A DNA stretch of 64,000 nucleotides from contig JAYGEX010000030.1 of NCBI GenBank assembly GCA_046582185.1, positions 24,938 to 88,937 of the forward strand. The letters are read 5' to 3'. Position numbers and translations under genes: made by a program. A model generated the notes under the pieces. It saw only the letters and a program-made list of their open reading frames with translations. It had not been told where the DNA came from and did not search any database. This DNA is from GCA-002726655 sp046582185. Lineage in GTDB: Bacteria > Pseudomonadota > Gammaproteobacteria > Pseudomonadales > Azotimanducaceae. Below are positions 19,480 to 28,880 of this stretch, in pieces; the first letter of the stretch is position 1, and every line of letters starts with the position of its first letter.

Positions 19480-19502
19480 TCGGGCTAGCCCAAAAAAAGA
19501 GC

Positions 19503-19528
19503 AAAAAAAAGGGCCGATGAACAGGCCC
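19503..19528 (-). terminator. Intrinsic terminator facing lexA transcription
   Basis: Read on the minus strand, GGGCC (19528-19524), eight-base loop, GGCCC (19515-19511), then eight T residues (19510-19503). It is correctly oriented to end lexA mRNA, though about 250 bases past its stop. On the plus strand there is no T run, so topA is not clearly served. Confidence 0.75.
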
Positions 19529-19719
19529 GATAAATGACTTGATAAATAACTGAATAGATAAGATGGTTAAAAAGCTGGTCAATCCAGTTCGTTAGTTAAA
19601 CCCATGAAAAAGGGTTCAGGAATGATGGGAATGTATAGCGACTCGGGTGGTAGTGGTAAATTGCCCCTCGCATTTGGCAGCGCAAATGCTACTGACTATT
19701 CTACCGGTGACAATTAACG

Positions 19720-19770
19720 ATTCACCGCTTGAAACTATTCACTGCTTGAAACTATTCACCGCTTGAAACA
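19720..19770. repeat. Three tandem 17-bp repeats after lexA
   Basis: Three head-to-tail copies of a 17-mer, consensus ATTCACCGCTTGAAACT, at 19720-19736, 19737-19753 and 19754-19770. The second copy has one change (CTG for CCG) and the third ends in A. They start six bases past the lexA stop codon, within its 3' untranslated region. Confidence 0.9.
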
Positions 19771-19776
19771 ATAGCT

Positions 19777-20373
19777 TTAGCGTCGAATAACACCAACTCC
19801 TATACCTTCAAAAGCAAAAGACTTGTCTCGCAGATCAACGACGATAGGTGAGTAGTCTTTATTTTCAGGCAGCAAGGTAACTTCCCACTTCTTGCGACCT
19901 TTCTGCAGCCGCTTAACGGTAACTTCGTCGTCTATGCGAGCAACTACAATATCGCCGTTGTTAACGTTTGTAGTCTTGTGAACGGCGAGCAGGTCGCCAT
20001 CGAATATACCGCCTTCCATCATGCTGTCACCATGAACCGTAAGGAAGTAGTCAGCTCTCGGCTTGAAAAAACTTGCAGGCATTTCAACATGGTCTTCAAT
20101 ATGTTCTGTAGCCAGGATTGGACTCCCTGCAGCGACTCGACCGACAATAGGGATGCCGCCGGAATCTGGTAGTTTAATACCCCTGGAGGTGCCGGGGATC
20201 ATTACTATCGCACCTTTACGCGCTAGTGCTTTGAGATGTTCTTCTGAAGCGTTTGCGCTCTTGAATCCCAGCTCCTTGGCAATATCAGCCCGAGTGGGCG
20301 GATAGCCAATTTCTTCAATGTAGGTTTTGATGAAATCCAGTACTTCGTTTTGCCTTGGAGTTAGCTTAATCAT
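19777..20373 (-). CDS. lexA: LexA repressor
   Basis: A 198-residue SOS repressor. The N-terminal HTH ([13 protein letters not shown]) is followed by a self-cleaving peptidase domain. The cleavage site is A82-G83 in RVAAGSP, the nucleophile is S117 in HGDSMMEG and the general base is K154 in EVTVKRL. These match E. coli A84-G85, S119 and K156. Two LexA boxes lie 15-50 bases before the start, so it is autoregulated. It is next to topA, as in Pseudomonas, but no sulA-like gene is recognised nearby. Confidence 0.97.
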   Translation of the reverse strand: MIKLTPRQNEVLDFIKTYIEEIGYPPTRADIAKELGFKSANASEEHLKALARKGAIVMIPGTSRGIKLPDSGGIPIVGRVAAGSPILATEHIEDHVEMPASFFKPRADYFLTVHGDSMMEGGIFDGDLLAVHKTTNVNNGDIVVARIDDEVTVKRLQKGRKKWEVTLLPENKDYSPIVVDLRDKSFAFEGIGVGVIRR

Positions 20374-20388
20374 TTGATACCCATTTAT

Positions 20389-20404
20389 CTGTTTTTATAT
20401 ACAG
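20389..20404. promoter_or_regulatory. LexA box 1
   Basis: CTGTTTTTATATACAG fits the CTG-N10-CAG gammaproteobacterial SOS operator. It lies 15 bases before the lexA start and overlaps a possible -10 element (TATAAA on the minus strand). Confidence 0.92.
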
Positions 20405-20407
20405 TAA

Positions 20408-20423
20408 CTGGAATTATATACAG
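20408..20423. promoter_or_regulatory. LexA box 2
   Basis: CTGGAATTATATACAG is a second CTG-N10-CAG site, three bases from box 1 (19 bp centre to centre). On the minus strand it contains TATAAT, a likely lexA -10. Tandem boxes at lexA are also known in E. coli. Confidence 0.92.
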
Positions 20424-20823
20424 CAGAATATAATTGGCAAGCGATATCATGGCTAGTTTTCAACACATGACCCTATCCGGATTTTCGCCAGGCTCCCGGG
20501 CCTGTGAGATTAATACCCGCTTGAGTGATTGCCCCACAGGTCTAACAATAAATTGGCGTAGCATATCGCGTTGAAATCATGTACTTTTTGGCGATGAACT
20601 ATTGGGGCCGATTGGAGTGTTGATAAAGCGCCAGCTTGCGATTGATCTGGAAATATGGTCTTCTTCGCGCCCTCTCCAGGGACAGGGAAGGTAACTGCTT
20701 GCAGAAACTTGTGTTTATTAGCTGTCCCCGTGCTGTGCTGAAGTTGCGACAATGAAAGAGTACCGCCAGTCCCTCTATCGAATTGTCCTAAATAAAAGCC
20801 GAAGAGTAAGATAGAATCCAAAA
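20424..20823. other. Intergenic region upstream of lexA
   Basis: Four hundred bases between the LexA boxes and the SPOR-like gene. A plus-strand TATAAT at 20429-20434 lies next to box 2, and a 41-codon frame runs from ATG 20449 to TGA 20574 without a convincing ribosome binding site or any recognisable motif. I could not recognise a sulA remnant. Confidence 0.4.
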
Positions 20824-21813
20824 ATGAAAAATATCCCATTCGTCCTGTTACTGACCTGCTTATTTATCATGCCCGCCACTGTGATTGCTGATTATGCTGA
20901 TGGTGCTGATCAGTATTGGGTCGTTGGCAGCTTTGAGAATAAAACTGAGGCGATCAACGAGGGGGAACGTCTTAGCGGCGTAACTGGCGTTGAAGTCATG
21001 ATGCTGCCCTTGATCGTCGATAATAATCAGATTTATCGCCTCCTGATTCGCCTCTTTCCCGATAGCTATGACCAGGAACGCCTAATGACACAGCTGCGAT
21101 ACGCTAGCGTCGATGGCGTGTGGAAGATAAGTCTGACTGGGGGCGAGCCGGGCTTGCGCTCACTGTTTGCTGTTATTGACTACAATGGTGAAGTGCTGGG
21201 CTCTACTGGAGACAATAGCCTGTCTCGTCTGGATAAAATGCCGGATCCGGTCTTCGCTGAATCCATGATGTTTGACACCGGTGAGACCGAAAATTATCTG
21301 GTCGCCGGCAGTTTTCGGGATGCCAGATTTGCTGCATCATTTCGAAGCACGCTAAGTGAGGTATTCGACTCAACAACTATCAGGGATTCAGAACTGGATG
21401 GGCTCAGCTATTACCGCGTCTTAGTAGGCCCTGTCGATGAGGATTCTGAAGCAGAGATTATAAGGCAGGCCTATTCCGCCGGAATCGAAAACCCATGGAT
21501 TCTGCGTGATGTTCCATTCTTGAGTGCCATCCCCCAATACCCAAGTACAAGCGTTGCAGTTGTTAGTTCTACCAGTGTCAGTACTGCTCATAGAAGTGCT
21601 ACAAGAGGTACTGCCAATGTAACAAACGCAGAGATAGTAGCGGCTGAACCCACAGAATACAGGTCCGAAAATCGTCGGCGATCTGCCCGAAGGAGTGCGA
21701 CCTCATCGTCGAAGAGTGATGTTGCTCAAACATCACGTGATACCAGCGGCTATAATCTTGCACGATTAAATGCAGGGGTCAGTCCATTTCTGCGCCCACC
21801 AGCTCGTAAATGA
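20824..21813 (+). CDS. Exported protein with two SPOR-like repeats
   Basis: A 329-residue protein with a cleavable signal peptide (LLLTCLFIMPATVIA, then D). Two stretches, about residues 30-105 (YWVVGSFENKTEAINEGERL) and 155-225 (NYLVAGSFRDARFAASF), have the beta-alpha-beta look of SPOR domains, which bind denuded glycan strands at the division septum. The C-terminal quarter is low-complexity Ser/Thr/Arg rich. A role in envelope or division is plausible but inferred. Confidence 0.7.
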   Translation: MKNIPFVLLLTCLFIMPATVIADYADGADQYWVVGSFENKTEAINEGERLSGVTGVEVMMLPLIVDNNQIYRLLIRLFPDSYDQERLMTQLRYASVDGVWKISLTGGEPGLRSLFAVIDYNGEVLGSTGDNSLSRLDKMPDPVFAESMMFDTGETENYLVAGSFRDARFAASFRSTLSEVFDSTTIRDSELDGLSYYRVLVGPVDEDSEAEIIRQAYSAGIENPWILRDVPFLSAIPQYPSTSVAVVSSTSVSTAHRSATRGTANVTNAEIVAAEPTEYRSENRRRSARRSATSSSKSDVAQTSRDTSGYNLARLNAGVSPFLRPPARK

Positions 21814-21982
21814 TTCAACAGAACCTTGTCTTCGGATGGGTATTGCCTGTCGTTAAGAATTTGAGCTGCAATGTAGATTTTGTTTGATTGACAACCGTTC
21901 ATGGATCACTATTCATGAAAATGTTTATAACTGACTGCTAGTGAGCGTCGGTTTATGCAAAGCCATTTAGGAAAGACCATTT

Positions 21983-23062
21983 ATGAAAGAGATGGAAACA
22001 TCCACAAGCGAACTGATGGGCTGGATTAACGACCCGCTTGCCTTGCTGGTTTTCAGCATTGTATTTTCAACATTGTTGCTGAACTACCTGGCACGGAAAA
22101 TATTTGATCGTTTGGAAGCCAAAGTTAAGAAGTCCGAGACCGTTTGGGACGATGCTTTTCTTCACTCCATAAGAAGGCCCGTCGCATGGCTTATCTGGGT
22201 AATGGGTATCTCTTGGGCCGCGGAAATAGTCTCCAGTCGAGATGTTAGTGGCCTTGCGGAGATAATTGAGCCTGTTCGATACATTGCAGTCGTTGGCTTA
22301 ATTGCCCTGTTCCTGACCCGGTTTATTCGTGAGGTTGAGTTAGCTCTGATCCGGGAGGGGTCTGATGTCACCACGGTGACCGCCGTCGGCAAATTATTGA
22401 GAATATCGGTGCTGATCACGGCATCCCTAACGATTCTACAAACCCTCGGGATAAATATTTCGGGTATTCTCGCCTTTGGCGGCATAGGTGGTATCGCGGT
22501 TGGATTTGCAGCCAAAGATCTCCTGGCGAACTTCTTCGGTGGTTTGATGATCTACCTGGATCGACCATTTTCTGTTGGCGACTGGATTAGAAGTCCGGAC
22601 AGGGAAATCGAAGGTACGGTGGTTAATATCGGCTGGCGCCTTACAGAGATTCGAACCTTCCAGCAGCGTCCGTTATATGTGCCAAACTCAATCTTCGCAA
22701 CGATAGCGCTTGAGAACCCTTCACGTATGAGGAATCGACGAATTTATGAAACTATCGGCGTTCGGTATTGTGATGCTGACAAGATGGGCATTATTGTAAA
22801 TGACATTCGTGAGATGTTGCGTACGCATAAGGACATCGCCCAGGACCGAACGCTCATTGTTAACTTCAATACCTTCGCTGCCTCGAGTATGGATTTCTTT
22901 GTTTATACATTTACCAAGACTACCGACTGGATCAAATTCCATGGCATCAAGGAAAATGTGCTCCTGGAAATTGTTCGGATTATTGAATCTCATGGCGCTG
23001 AATTTGCCTTTCCAACGTCAACTATTCATCTTGCCCAGGGCGACATTCCCGAAATGGAATGA
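21983..23062 (+). CDS. MscS-family mechanosensitive channel
   Basis: A 359-residue small-conductance channel. After an N-terminal helix come further membrane helices and the pore-lining TM3, rich in Gly and Ala (ILAFGGIGGIAVGFAAKDLLANFFGGLMI). The beta domain follows with RPFSVGDWI and a GTVVNIGWRLTEIRT segment, then the C-terminal cage. It releases solutes from the cytoplasm on osmotic downshock. AGGA lies upstream of the ATG. The gene stands alone. Confidence 0.92.
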   Translation: MKEMETSTSELMGWINDPLALLVFSIVFSTLLLNYLARKIFDRLEAKVKKSETVWDDAFLHSIRRPVAWLIWVMGISWAAEIVSSRDVSGLAEIIEPVRYIAVVGLIALFLTRFIREVELALIREGSDVTTVTAVGKLLRISVLITASLTILQTLGINISGILAFGGIGGIAVGFAAKDLLANFFGGLMIYLDRPFSVGDWIRSPDREIEGTVVNIGWRLTEIRTFQQRPLYVPNSIFATIALENPSRMRNRRIYETIGVRYCDADKMGIIVNDIREMLRTHKDIAQDRTLIVNFNTFAASSMDFFVYTFTKTTDWIKFHGIKENVLLEIVRIIESHGAEFAFPTSTIHLAQGDIPEME

Positions 23063-23191
23063 AACGTACATACTGTGCCTATCGGGATGGTTTAGGTTAA
23101 ACTCAGGCATCAATATTGATACTCATCCATTTTCACCCAAGAATAAGCACGCGCTGGTAAAAGTGCGCAACTCATAACAGGAAATTTGTCC

Positions 23192-23944
23192 ATGGCGAAC
23201 CTACTCTTCTATGAGAACCCTGTCGCACTAAACAAAGTTGATCACAAAGACACAAAAATTAAACCGATGGTGAACAACTTCAAATTTGCCGCCAATACCA
23301 ATTCGGTGATTCTTGCAGGCGTTGAATTCACAGAAGCTGCGAAGGAATACCCAATTGTATTCACCAGGTCAGCGGATATCGTGGTACCGGTTGCACTTCT
23401 GGGGCTTAGAAACGAAGAGAACCTGTTTGTTGCGGAAGACGGAACCTGGGGCGGTACCTATGTACCGGCTTTTATTCGGCGATACCCATTTGTGCTTGCA
23501 GAAACTGGCGAAAGTGATCAGCGAGTCGTCTGTATTGATGAAGGCTATTACGGTTTCAGCAAGGAGGAAGGTGAACCCTTGTTCGAAAATGATGAGCCCA
23601 CGAAGATACTTCAACAGGCGCTGGATTTTCTTGATGAGTACCAAAAACAGTACCAGCGAACAGAGAGATTTCTGAAACGTCTGCAAGACATGGATCTGCT
23701 AAAGTCGCTGGATGCCAAGATAGACATGGCAGATGGCGCTCAATTCTCCTTAACTGGTTTGTTGGCTGTTGACGAACAAAAATTGTTGGCTCTCAGTGAT
23801 GAGAATGCTCTGGAATTATTCAGGTCCGGCGAGTTGGCATGGGTTTACTGCCATTTGATGTCCCTTGGCTCGATGGGGGGGATGGTTAAGCGGATTGCTA
23901 TTTTGAATGAGACTAAGCTAAATGAGGCTAAGAACAAAGCTTAG
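23192..23944 (+). CDS. SapC-family protein
   Basis: A 250-residue protein that matches the SapC family (named after a Campylobacter S-layer-linked protein): FAANTNSVILAGVEFTEAAKEYPIVF near the start, split across conserved patches, then WGGTYVPAFIRRYPFV. Such proteins are common in marine gammaproteobacteria near outer-membrane transport genes; the function is not known. ATG 23192 was preferred to TTG 23186 because AGGAA is eight bases before it. Convergent with csiV. Confidence 0.85.
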   Translation: MANLLFYENPVALNKVDHKDTKIKPMVNNFKFAANTNSVILAGVEFTEAAKEYPIVFTRSADIVVPVALLGLRNEENLFVAEDGTWGGTYVPAFIRRYPFVLAETGESDQRVVCIDEGYYGFSKEEGEPLFENDEPTKILQQALDFLDEYQKQYQRTERFLKRLQDMDLLKSLDAKIDMADGAQFSLTGLLAVDEQKLLALSDENALELFRSGELAWVYCHLMSLGSMGGMVKRIAILNETKLNEAKNKA

Positions 23945-23946
23945 AT

Positions 23947-25005
23947 TTATTCTGCGGAAGATTCCAGGGTGTAGGTAAACTTGTTGATCTGCACAAGGAT
24001 GCCAAACAGCGGGTGGTCGATGTAGTGCAATACCGAGCTCCTCATTCTTCTTGCATGCTTCAGCGGTAAAGATTGAATGGCAATATGGGTATCTCTATTT
24101 TTTTCCAGTTTAGCCAGATCGGGATATTTCGTATTCTGATTTGTTACCGATAAAATTTGTTGTTGGCTGTATTTTGGCTCGAATTGTGTGAACAACAGGT
24201 CGGCGCGCAAATGCAGAAACCTGGAGCGACTGAAGGACAGGGTTCCATCAATTTCAAACAGGTCGTCGTATTGCTCTCCTGCCTGAATGAGGATGGGGGT
24301 TGGTTTCGCCTGGATAGGCTGCAGCCAGGCTTTGTGCATTACAAGTTCATATCTTGATGAACGTCGTACGCTCCTGGCTATTTTGTTTAGGGTAAATTCC
24401 CTTGAATGAAGAGAGCGAAACGCCTGCGGTAAATTGCTGTCCAGTATTTCATTCGAATAGCGGAAGTTAAGGCTTGCTTCATCAGCCTCTGCATCGGGTA
24501 ACTGGGAGAATTCCTGAACGGGGCTCAATGGACCATCAGAATCAACGGCGCCATCGATAGGGGGTTGCCTCATGCTTTCTGCGTCGCTTTCATCTTCAAG
24601 GCTAAATTGCTGATTAACGGACTCCATCAGCTGTCGGTTTCGACTGGCGCTCCCCTGTTGGTGAAACAGGAAGTTACTGTTTGCGGGTGCACTCTGGCCT
24701 GGTATGTCGGCCATATCGGTGGGCAACATGCTCGACTCAATGAGCATGGCCTGGCTCAGGCTATAGGGTGAAATGAGTTCATCACTAGAGGGGCCAATAG
24801 AGACAAGCTCTGTTGGGTATCGAACAATTTCGAAGGGCCAAATCTCATCGCTCGAAAGTGGCTGCGACTGCTTGAACAGAATTATCTCTACCTGGTACCA
24901 ATTCTCAAAGTCCGGAGCATCTGGTAACGCGGCGAAACTATGGGCAGAAAGCAAAGTGAGTAATATCAGTCCGATAATGCTGGATCTGGTGGCGAGTCGC
25001 TTCAT
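23947..25005 (-). CDS. csiV: CsiV-family peptidoglycan-binding protein
   Basis: A 352-residue exported protein with a signal peptide (IGLILLTLLSAHSFA), then WYQVEIILFKQ, the opening typical of the CsiV family, a variable acidic middle, and a conserved C-terminal half ending with HYIDHPLFGILVQINKF. CsiV in Vibrio binds peptidoglycan and helps keep cell shape. Its place directly after mfd matches the order in Pseudomonas. A 60-bp tetranucleotide tract lies in its 5' region. Confidence 0.85.
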   Translation of the reverse strand: MKRLATRSSIIGLILLTLLSAHSFAALPDAPDFENWYQVEIILFKQSQPLSSDEIWPFEIVRYPTELVSIGPSSDELISPYSLSQAMLIESSMLPTDMADIPGQSAPANSNFLFHQQGSASRNRQLMESVNQQFSLEDESDAESMRQPPIDGAVDSDGPLSPVQEFSQLPDAEADEASLNFRYSNEILDSNLPQAFRSLHSREFTLNKIARSVRRSSRYELVMHKAWLQPIQAKPTPILIQAGEQYDDLFEIDGTLSFSRSRFLHLRADLLFTQFEPKYSQQQILSVTNQNTKYPDLAKLEKNRDTHIAIQSLPLKHARRMRSSVLHYIDHPLFGILVQINKFTYTLESSAE

Positions 25006-25096
25006 TGATTGATTGTTCTGGCTTGTTTCATTTATTACCCGTGTTTAATCCGCTATTTTGATGGCCTTGTTGCGCCACTATTTGCATACCTGTTTG

Positions 25097-25156
25097 TCTA
25101 TCCATCTATCTATCCATCCATCTATCTATCCATCTATCTATCCATCTATCTATCTA
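25097..25156. repeat. TCTA/TCCA tetranucleotide microsatellite
   Basis: Fifteen uninterrupted four-base units, eleven or so TCTA and the rest TCCA, fill 60 bp. The tract ends inside the stop codon of mfd and begins about 92 bases before the csiV start, so it lies in the mfd-csiV spacer. Tetranucleotide tracts can change length by slippage. Confidence 0.95.
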
Positions 25157-28100
25157 AGCCACCTGGCGGTTTTCCAGACGTTCCAATAGTCGCTCGACCT
25201 TTGTGAACCTAGTTTCCGGTTTTTCCATCTTCTCTTCAAATGCTAATTGATTGGCGGTCGCAAGTTTGTAGCGATGGGGTTCTGACTGAACCAGGTCAAC
25301 AATGGCGCCGGCGTCAATCGATGTGTCTTGATCAAATTCCAGCTTGCCGCCATTTTCACCGGCGTCGATCTTCTTGATGCCAAGAAGTTCAGCGCGGAGT
25401 TTTAGCTGTGTGACGCGAAATAGTGTCTTCACTGGTTCTGGCAGCAATCCAAATCGATCGATCATCTCAACCTGTAGCGCTCTGAGTTGTTCGTCGTCTC
25501 GTGCATTGGATATTCGCTTGTAGAGCACCAGCCTGGTATGGACGTCCGGTAGATAGTCGGCTGGAATGAGGGCGGGTAATCGCAAATTTACCTCTGTGCC
25601 TTCCTTGAGGGGCCGGTCAAGATTGGGTGTCTTGCCATCTTTGATTGCCTTAACCGCTCTATCTAACATTTCCATAAACAGCGAGAAGCCAATTGTTTGT
25701 AGATTGCCGGTTTGCTCATCCCCCAGAAGTTCTCCAGCGCCGCGAATTTCGAGATCGTGCGTCGCAAGAACAAAACCTGCACCGAGATCTTCGGCTTCAG
25801 ATATTGCTTCCAATCGTTTGATCGCATCCTTTGTCATTGCTTTTTTATGAGGCGTTAGAAGGTAAGCATATGCCTGGTGGTGCGACCTGCCTACACGCCC
25901 CCTGAGCTGGTGCAGCTGCGCCAGGCCAAACTTGTCAGCTCTGTCGATAACAATGGTGTTTGCGTTAGGGATATCGATACCTGTTTCAATGATAGTAGTA
26001 CATACCAGGACATTTACTCTTTTGTGGTAAAAGTCTGACATTATCTGTTCCAGTTCTCGCTCCCGCATCTGTCCGTGGCCAACGGCAACGCGGGCTTGTG
26101 GAACCATATCCTGGATTTTGTTTGCGGTTTCCTCGATGCTCTTAACTTCATTATGTAGATAGTAGACCTGGCCCCCACGCATGAGTTCCCGCTGTAGAGC
26201 CTCCTTGACCATACCTTCATTGTGCTGCATGACGAAGGTCTTGATAGAGAGCCTCTTTGCTGGAGGTGTTGCAATTATGCTTAAGTCCCGCATGCCAGAC
26301 ATGGCCATGTTGAGGGTTCTCGGTATCGGCGTTGCAGTCATAGTCAGGATGTCCACTTCTGCCCTAAGTGATTTCAGCTTCTCTTTCTGGCGGACACCAA
26401 AGCGATGTTCTTCATCGATAATCAGCAATCCCAAATTCTTAAACTTCATGCCATCCTGAAGCAGCGCATGTGTACCGATGACAATATCGATGGTTCCGCC
26501 TGCCATTTTCTCTTTGGTTGTTCGTTGCTCTTTCTTTGTTCGGAATCTGGAAATCGTGTCAACATTAATCGACCAATTTGCGAATCTATCCTTGAATGTC
26601 TCATTATGTTGTTGCGCGAGTAATGTTGTGGGTACTAGAATCGCTACCTGCTTGCCCGATTGGACGGCAATGAACGCCGCGCGCATTGCCACTTCTGTTT
26701 TGCCAAAACCAACGTCTCCGCATATCAGCCTGTCCATGGACTTCTCCATGACCATGTCTGATATTACATTTTCAATGGCTATTTCCTGATCCGGCGTTTC
26801 CTCGAATGGAAACTCGGCGGCGAACTTGTCGTAGGAATCATCGGGTACCGGGTAGGCGAAGCCGATCTTGGCCTGCCTGCGAGCATAGATATTCAGAAGC
26901 TCCGCCGCCACGTCATGTATCTGCTCTGCTGCTTTGCGCTTTGCCTTCTGCCAGACCTCACCGCCCAAACGGTGCAGTGGTGCCAGGGATTCCTCGCTGC
27001 CGGCGTATCTGGAGATGAGATGGAGGGAAGCCACGGGTACATAGAGCTTGGCATCTTCCTGGTAGGCGAGGCATAGAAATTCGTTTTCCTGGCCTGCGAT
27101 GTCAAGGGTTTGCAAGCCGAGATATCGGCCGACGCCGTGATCGATGTGAACAACCGGTGAGCCAATGTCGAGTTCTGTAAGGCTGCGCACAATCAGTTCA
27201 GCAGCATTATCCTTTTCCTTCTCCCGGCGGCGTTTCTGCAGTACTCGCTGACCGAATAACTGTTGTTCGGTGATCAGGACTATCTCTTGCCCAGAATCGC
27301 CTGCATCGAAGAATCCGCGCTCGATTGGGGCCACCGTGAGGTAGAGTGAATGGGAGCTGTCATCCAGGAATTCCTGCCAGTTGGAAACCACATGGGTCTG
27401 CAGATGATGTTTGCGTAATAATTCATCTACCACTTCCCGCCGACCATTCGACTCTGCAGCGATAAGTATCTTGACTTTGTTTGATTCCAGAAATCCTGAC
27501 AAATTTAGTAAGGGGTTGGACGCGCGATCATTGACGGTGAGATCCGGCAAGTCCCTGAATGAAAATGAATCTGATTTAGCGCCCGGCTTGTCGGAGCGAA
27601 GATCGATGCGCGGATAAGACTTCAATCTGCCGAATAGATCATCCGGCGATTCCAGAATCTGCTGAGGCGGCAGGATCGGCCTTTGAACGTCGTAGCGCAG
27701 ATTTTCGTATCGATTGTTTGCCGATTCCCAATACTGTCGAAGCGTTACCTCGATATTGCCGGTAAAGACCAGAAGATTGTCAGGCAGATAGTCAAATAGG
27801 CTCTCCAGCTTGTCGTAAAAGAGTGGAAGGTAATATTCGATGCCTGCAGGCGATAGCCCCTGGGACACATCCTGATAAACAGGACAATTTCTCGGATCAC
27901 TCTGGAATAATTGATGCCAGTTATCCTTGAAAGTATTAATGGCATCGTCGGACAAGGGGAATTCCCTTGCCGGAAGCAGTCTGATCTTGTCTACCTTGTC
28001 GATTGAGATTTGGGTTTCAGGGTCGAAGGTTCTGAGAGTTTCTATTTCATCGTCGAACAGGTCTATCCGGTAAGGTAATTCAGAGCCCATGGGAAAAATG

Positions 28101-28609
28101 TCCATGATCGCCCCGCGTACCGCAAACTCACCATGTTCCAATACAGTTTCGACGCATCGATAGGCATTTGCCTGTAGGCTCCTGCGCATTTCCTGTATAT
28201 CAAAGTGCTGGCCAACGTCCAGCAACAGACTGCTGCCAAGGGAAAAACTCCGTGGCGGTAACTTTTGCATAATGGTATTCGCGGGAATGACAACCACGCC
28301 CCGCTTGGCATTCGGCAGCTCATTAAGAATCGAGAGGCGCTCTGAGATAATATCCTGGTGCGGCGAAAAGCTATCGTAGACCAGAGTTTCCCAGTCTGGA
28401 AATCCGTAAATCGGGAAATCGTCACCCAGGAAGAAGCGCAGCTCGTTGTGCGTCCTTTCCGCCGTGGCAGTATCCTCGGTGATTACCAGGCACATGCGGC
28501 CAGTCTGTTGCGATTCGCCATTCATCAGAGTTGTTGCGATCGCCAAAGATGATGCCGATCCAGGCAGGTTGTCCCAGCGCCGCCGATCACCTGATTTGCC
28601 AGGAATCAT
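25154..28609 (-). CDS. mfd: Transcription-repair coupling factor Mfd
   Basis: A DNA translocase of about 1151 residues that removes stalled RNA polymerase from lesions and recruits UvrA. Visible parts are the UvrB-like N-terminus (YDSFSPHQDIISERL), the RNA-polymerase interaction domain (VHIDHGVGRYLGL), helicase motifs GDVGFGKTEVAMRAAF and DEEHRFGV, TATPIPRTL and QLRGRVGRS, and the C-terminal TRCF domain. ATG 28609 gives the usual length (E. coli 1148). A TTG at 28714 would add 35 residues. Part of the conserved gap-mfd-csiV neighbourhood. Confidence 0.96.
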   Translation of the reverse strand: MIPGKSGDRRRWDNLPGSASSLAIATTLMNGESQQTGRMCLVITEDTATAERTHNELRFFLGDDFPIYGFPDWETLVYDSFSPHQDIISERLSILNELPNAKRGVVVIPANTIMQKLPPRSFSLGSSLLLDVGQHFDIQEMRRSLQANAYRCVETVLEHGEFAVRGAIMDIFPMGSELPYRIDLFDDEIETLRTFDPETQISIDKVDKIRLLPAREFPLSDDAINTFKDNWHQLFQSDPRNCPVYQDVSQGLSPAGIEYYLPLFYDKLESLFDYLPDNLLVFTGNIEVTLRQYWESANNRYENLRYDVQRPILPPQQILESPDDLFGRLKSYPRIDLRSDKPGAKSDSFSFRDLPDLTVNDRASNPLLNLSGFLESNKVKILIAAESNGRREVVDELLRKHHLQTHVVSNWQEFLDDSSHSLYLTVAPIERGFFDAGDSGQEIVLITEQQLFGQRVLQKRRREKEKDNAAELIVRSLTELDIGSPVVHIDHGVGRYLGLQTLDIAGQENEFLCLAYQEDAKLYVPVASLHLISRYAGSEESLAPLHRLGGEVWQKAKRKAAEQIHDVAAELLNIYARRQAKIGFAYPVPDDSYDKFAAEFPFEETPDQEIAIENVISDMVMEKSMDRLICGDVGFGKTEVAMRAAFIAVQSGKQVAILVPTTLLAQQHNETFKDRFANWSINVDTISRFRTKKEQRTTKEKMAGGTIDIVIGTHALLQDGMKFKNLGLLIIDEEHRFGVRQKEKLKSLRAEVDILTMTATPIPRTLNMAMSGMRDLSIIATPPAKRLSIKTFVMQHNEGMVKEALQRELMRGGQVYYLHNEVKSIEETANKIQDMVPQARVAVGHGQMRERELEQIMSDFYHKRVNVLVCTTIIETGIDIPNANTIVIDRADKFGLAQLHQLRGRVGRSHHQAYAYLLTPHKKAMTKDAIKRLEAISEAEDLGAGFVLATHDLEIRGAGELLGDEQTGNLQTIGFSLFMEMLDRAVKAIKDGKTPNLDRPLKEGTEVNLRLPALIPADYLPDVHTRLVLYKRISNARDDEQLRALQVEMIDRFGLLPEPVKTLFRVTQLKLRAELLGIKKIDAGENGGKLEFDQDTSIDAGAIVDLVQSEPHRYKLATANQLAFEEKMEKPETRFTKVERLLERLENRQVA

Positions 28610-28880
28610 ATCGTTTGAAATTGTCGCTAGTTCTTGTCGAGATTCTAAGACCACCGGTGCTAGTTCCTTCGTAAGTGATTGTTTTGTAAGTCTAATAATA
28701 GTTTGGTACCGCAATTTTTAAGATCATGTGCTTTCCAATCAGGAACCAGCTTGCGGCATAGGTTTCAGGTCAGGAAAAAGAAAGGGACGAAAGGTTACTT
28801 AAAAAAGGAGAACGGAGCTATAGATTTTATTATTAAGTCCTGGAGTGGGGTAATATTCCATAGACTAATGGGAGGTACGA

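Noticed and set aside
19720..19770. CRISPR-like array
   Set aside because: The three 17-bp copies are directly adjacent with no spacers and no cas genes nearby.
20510..20839. 109-codon minus-strand frame upstream of lexA, considered as a sulA-like gene
   Set aside because: No SulA motif, no ribosome binding site, and its start lies inside the SPOR-like gene.
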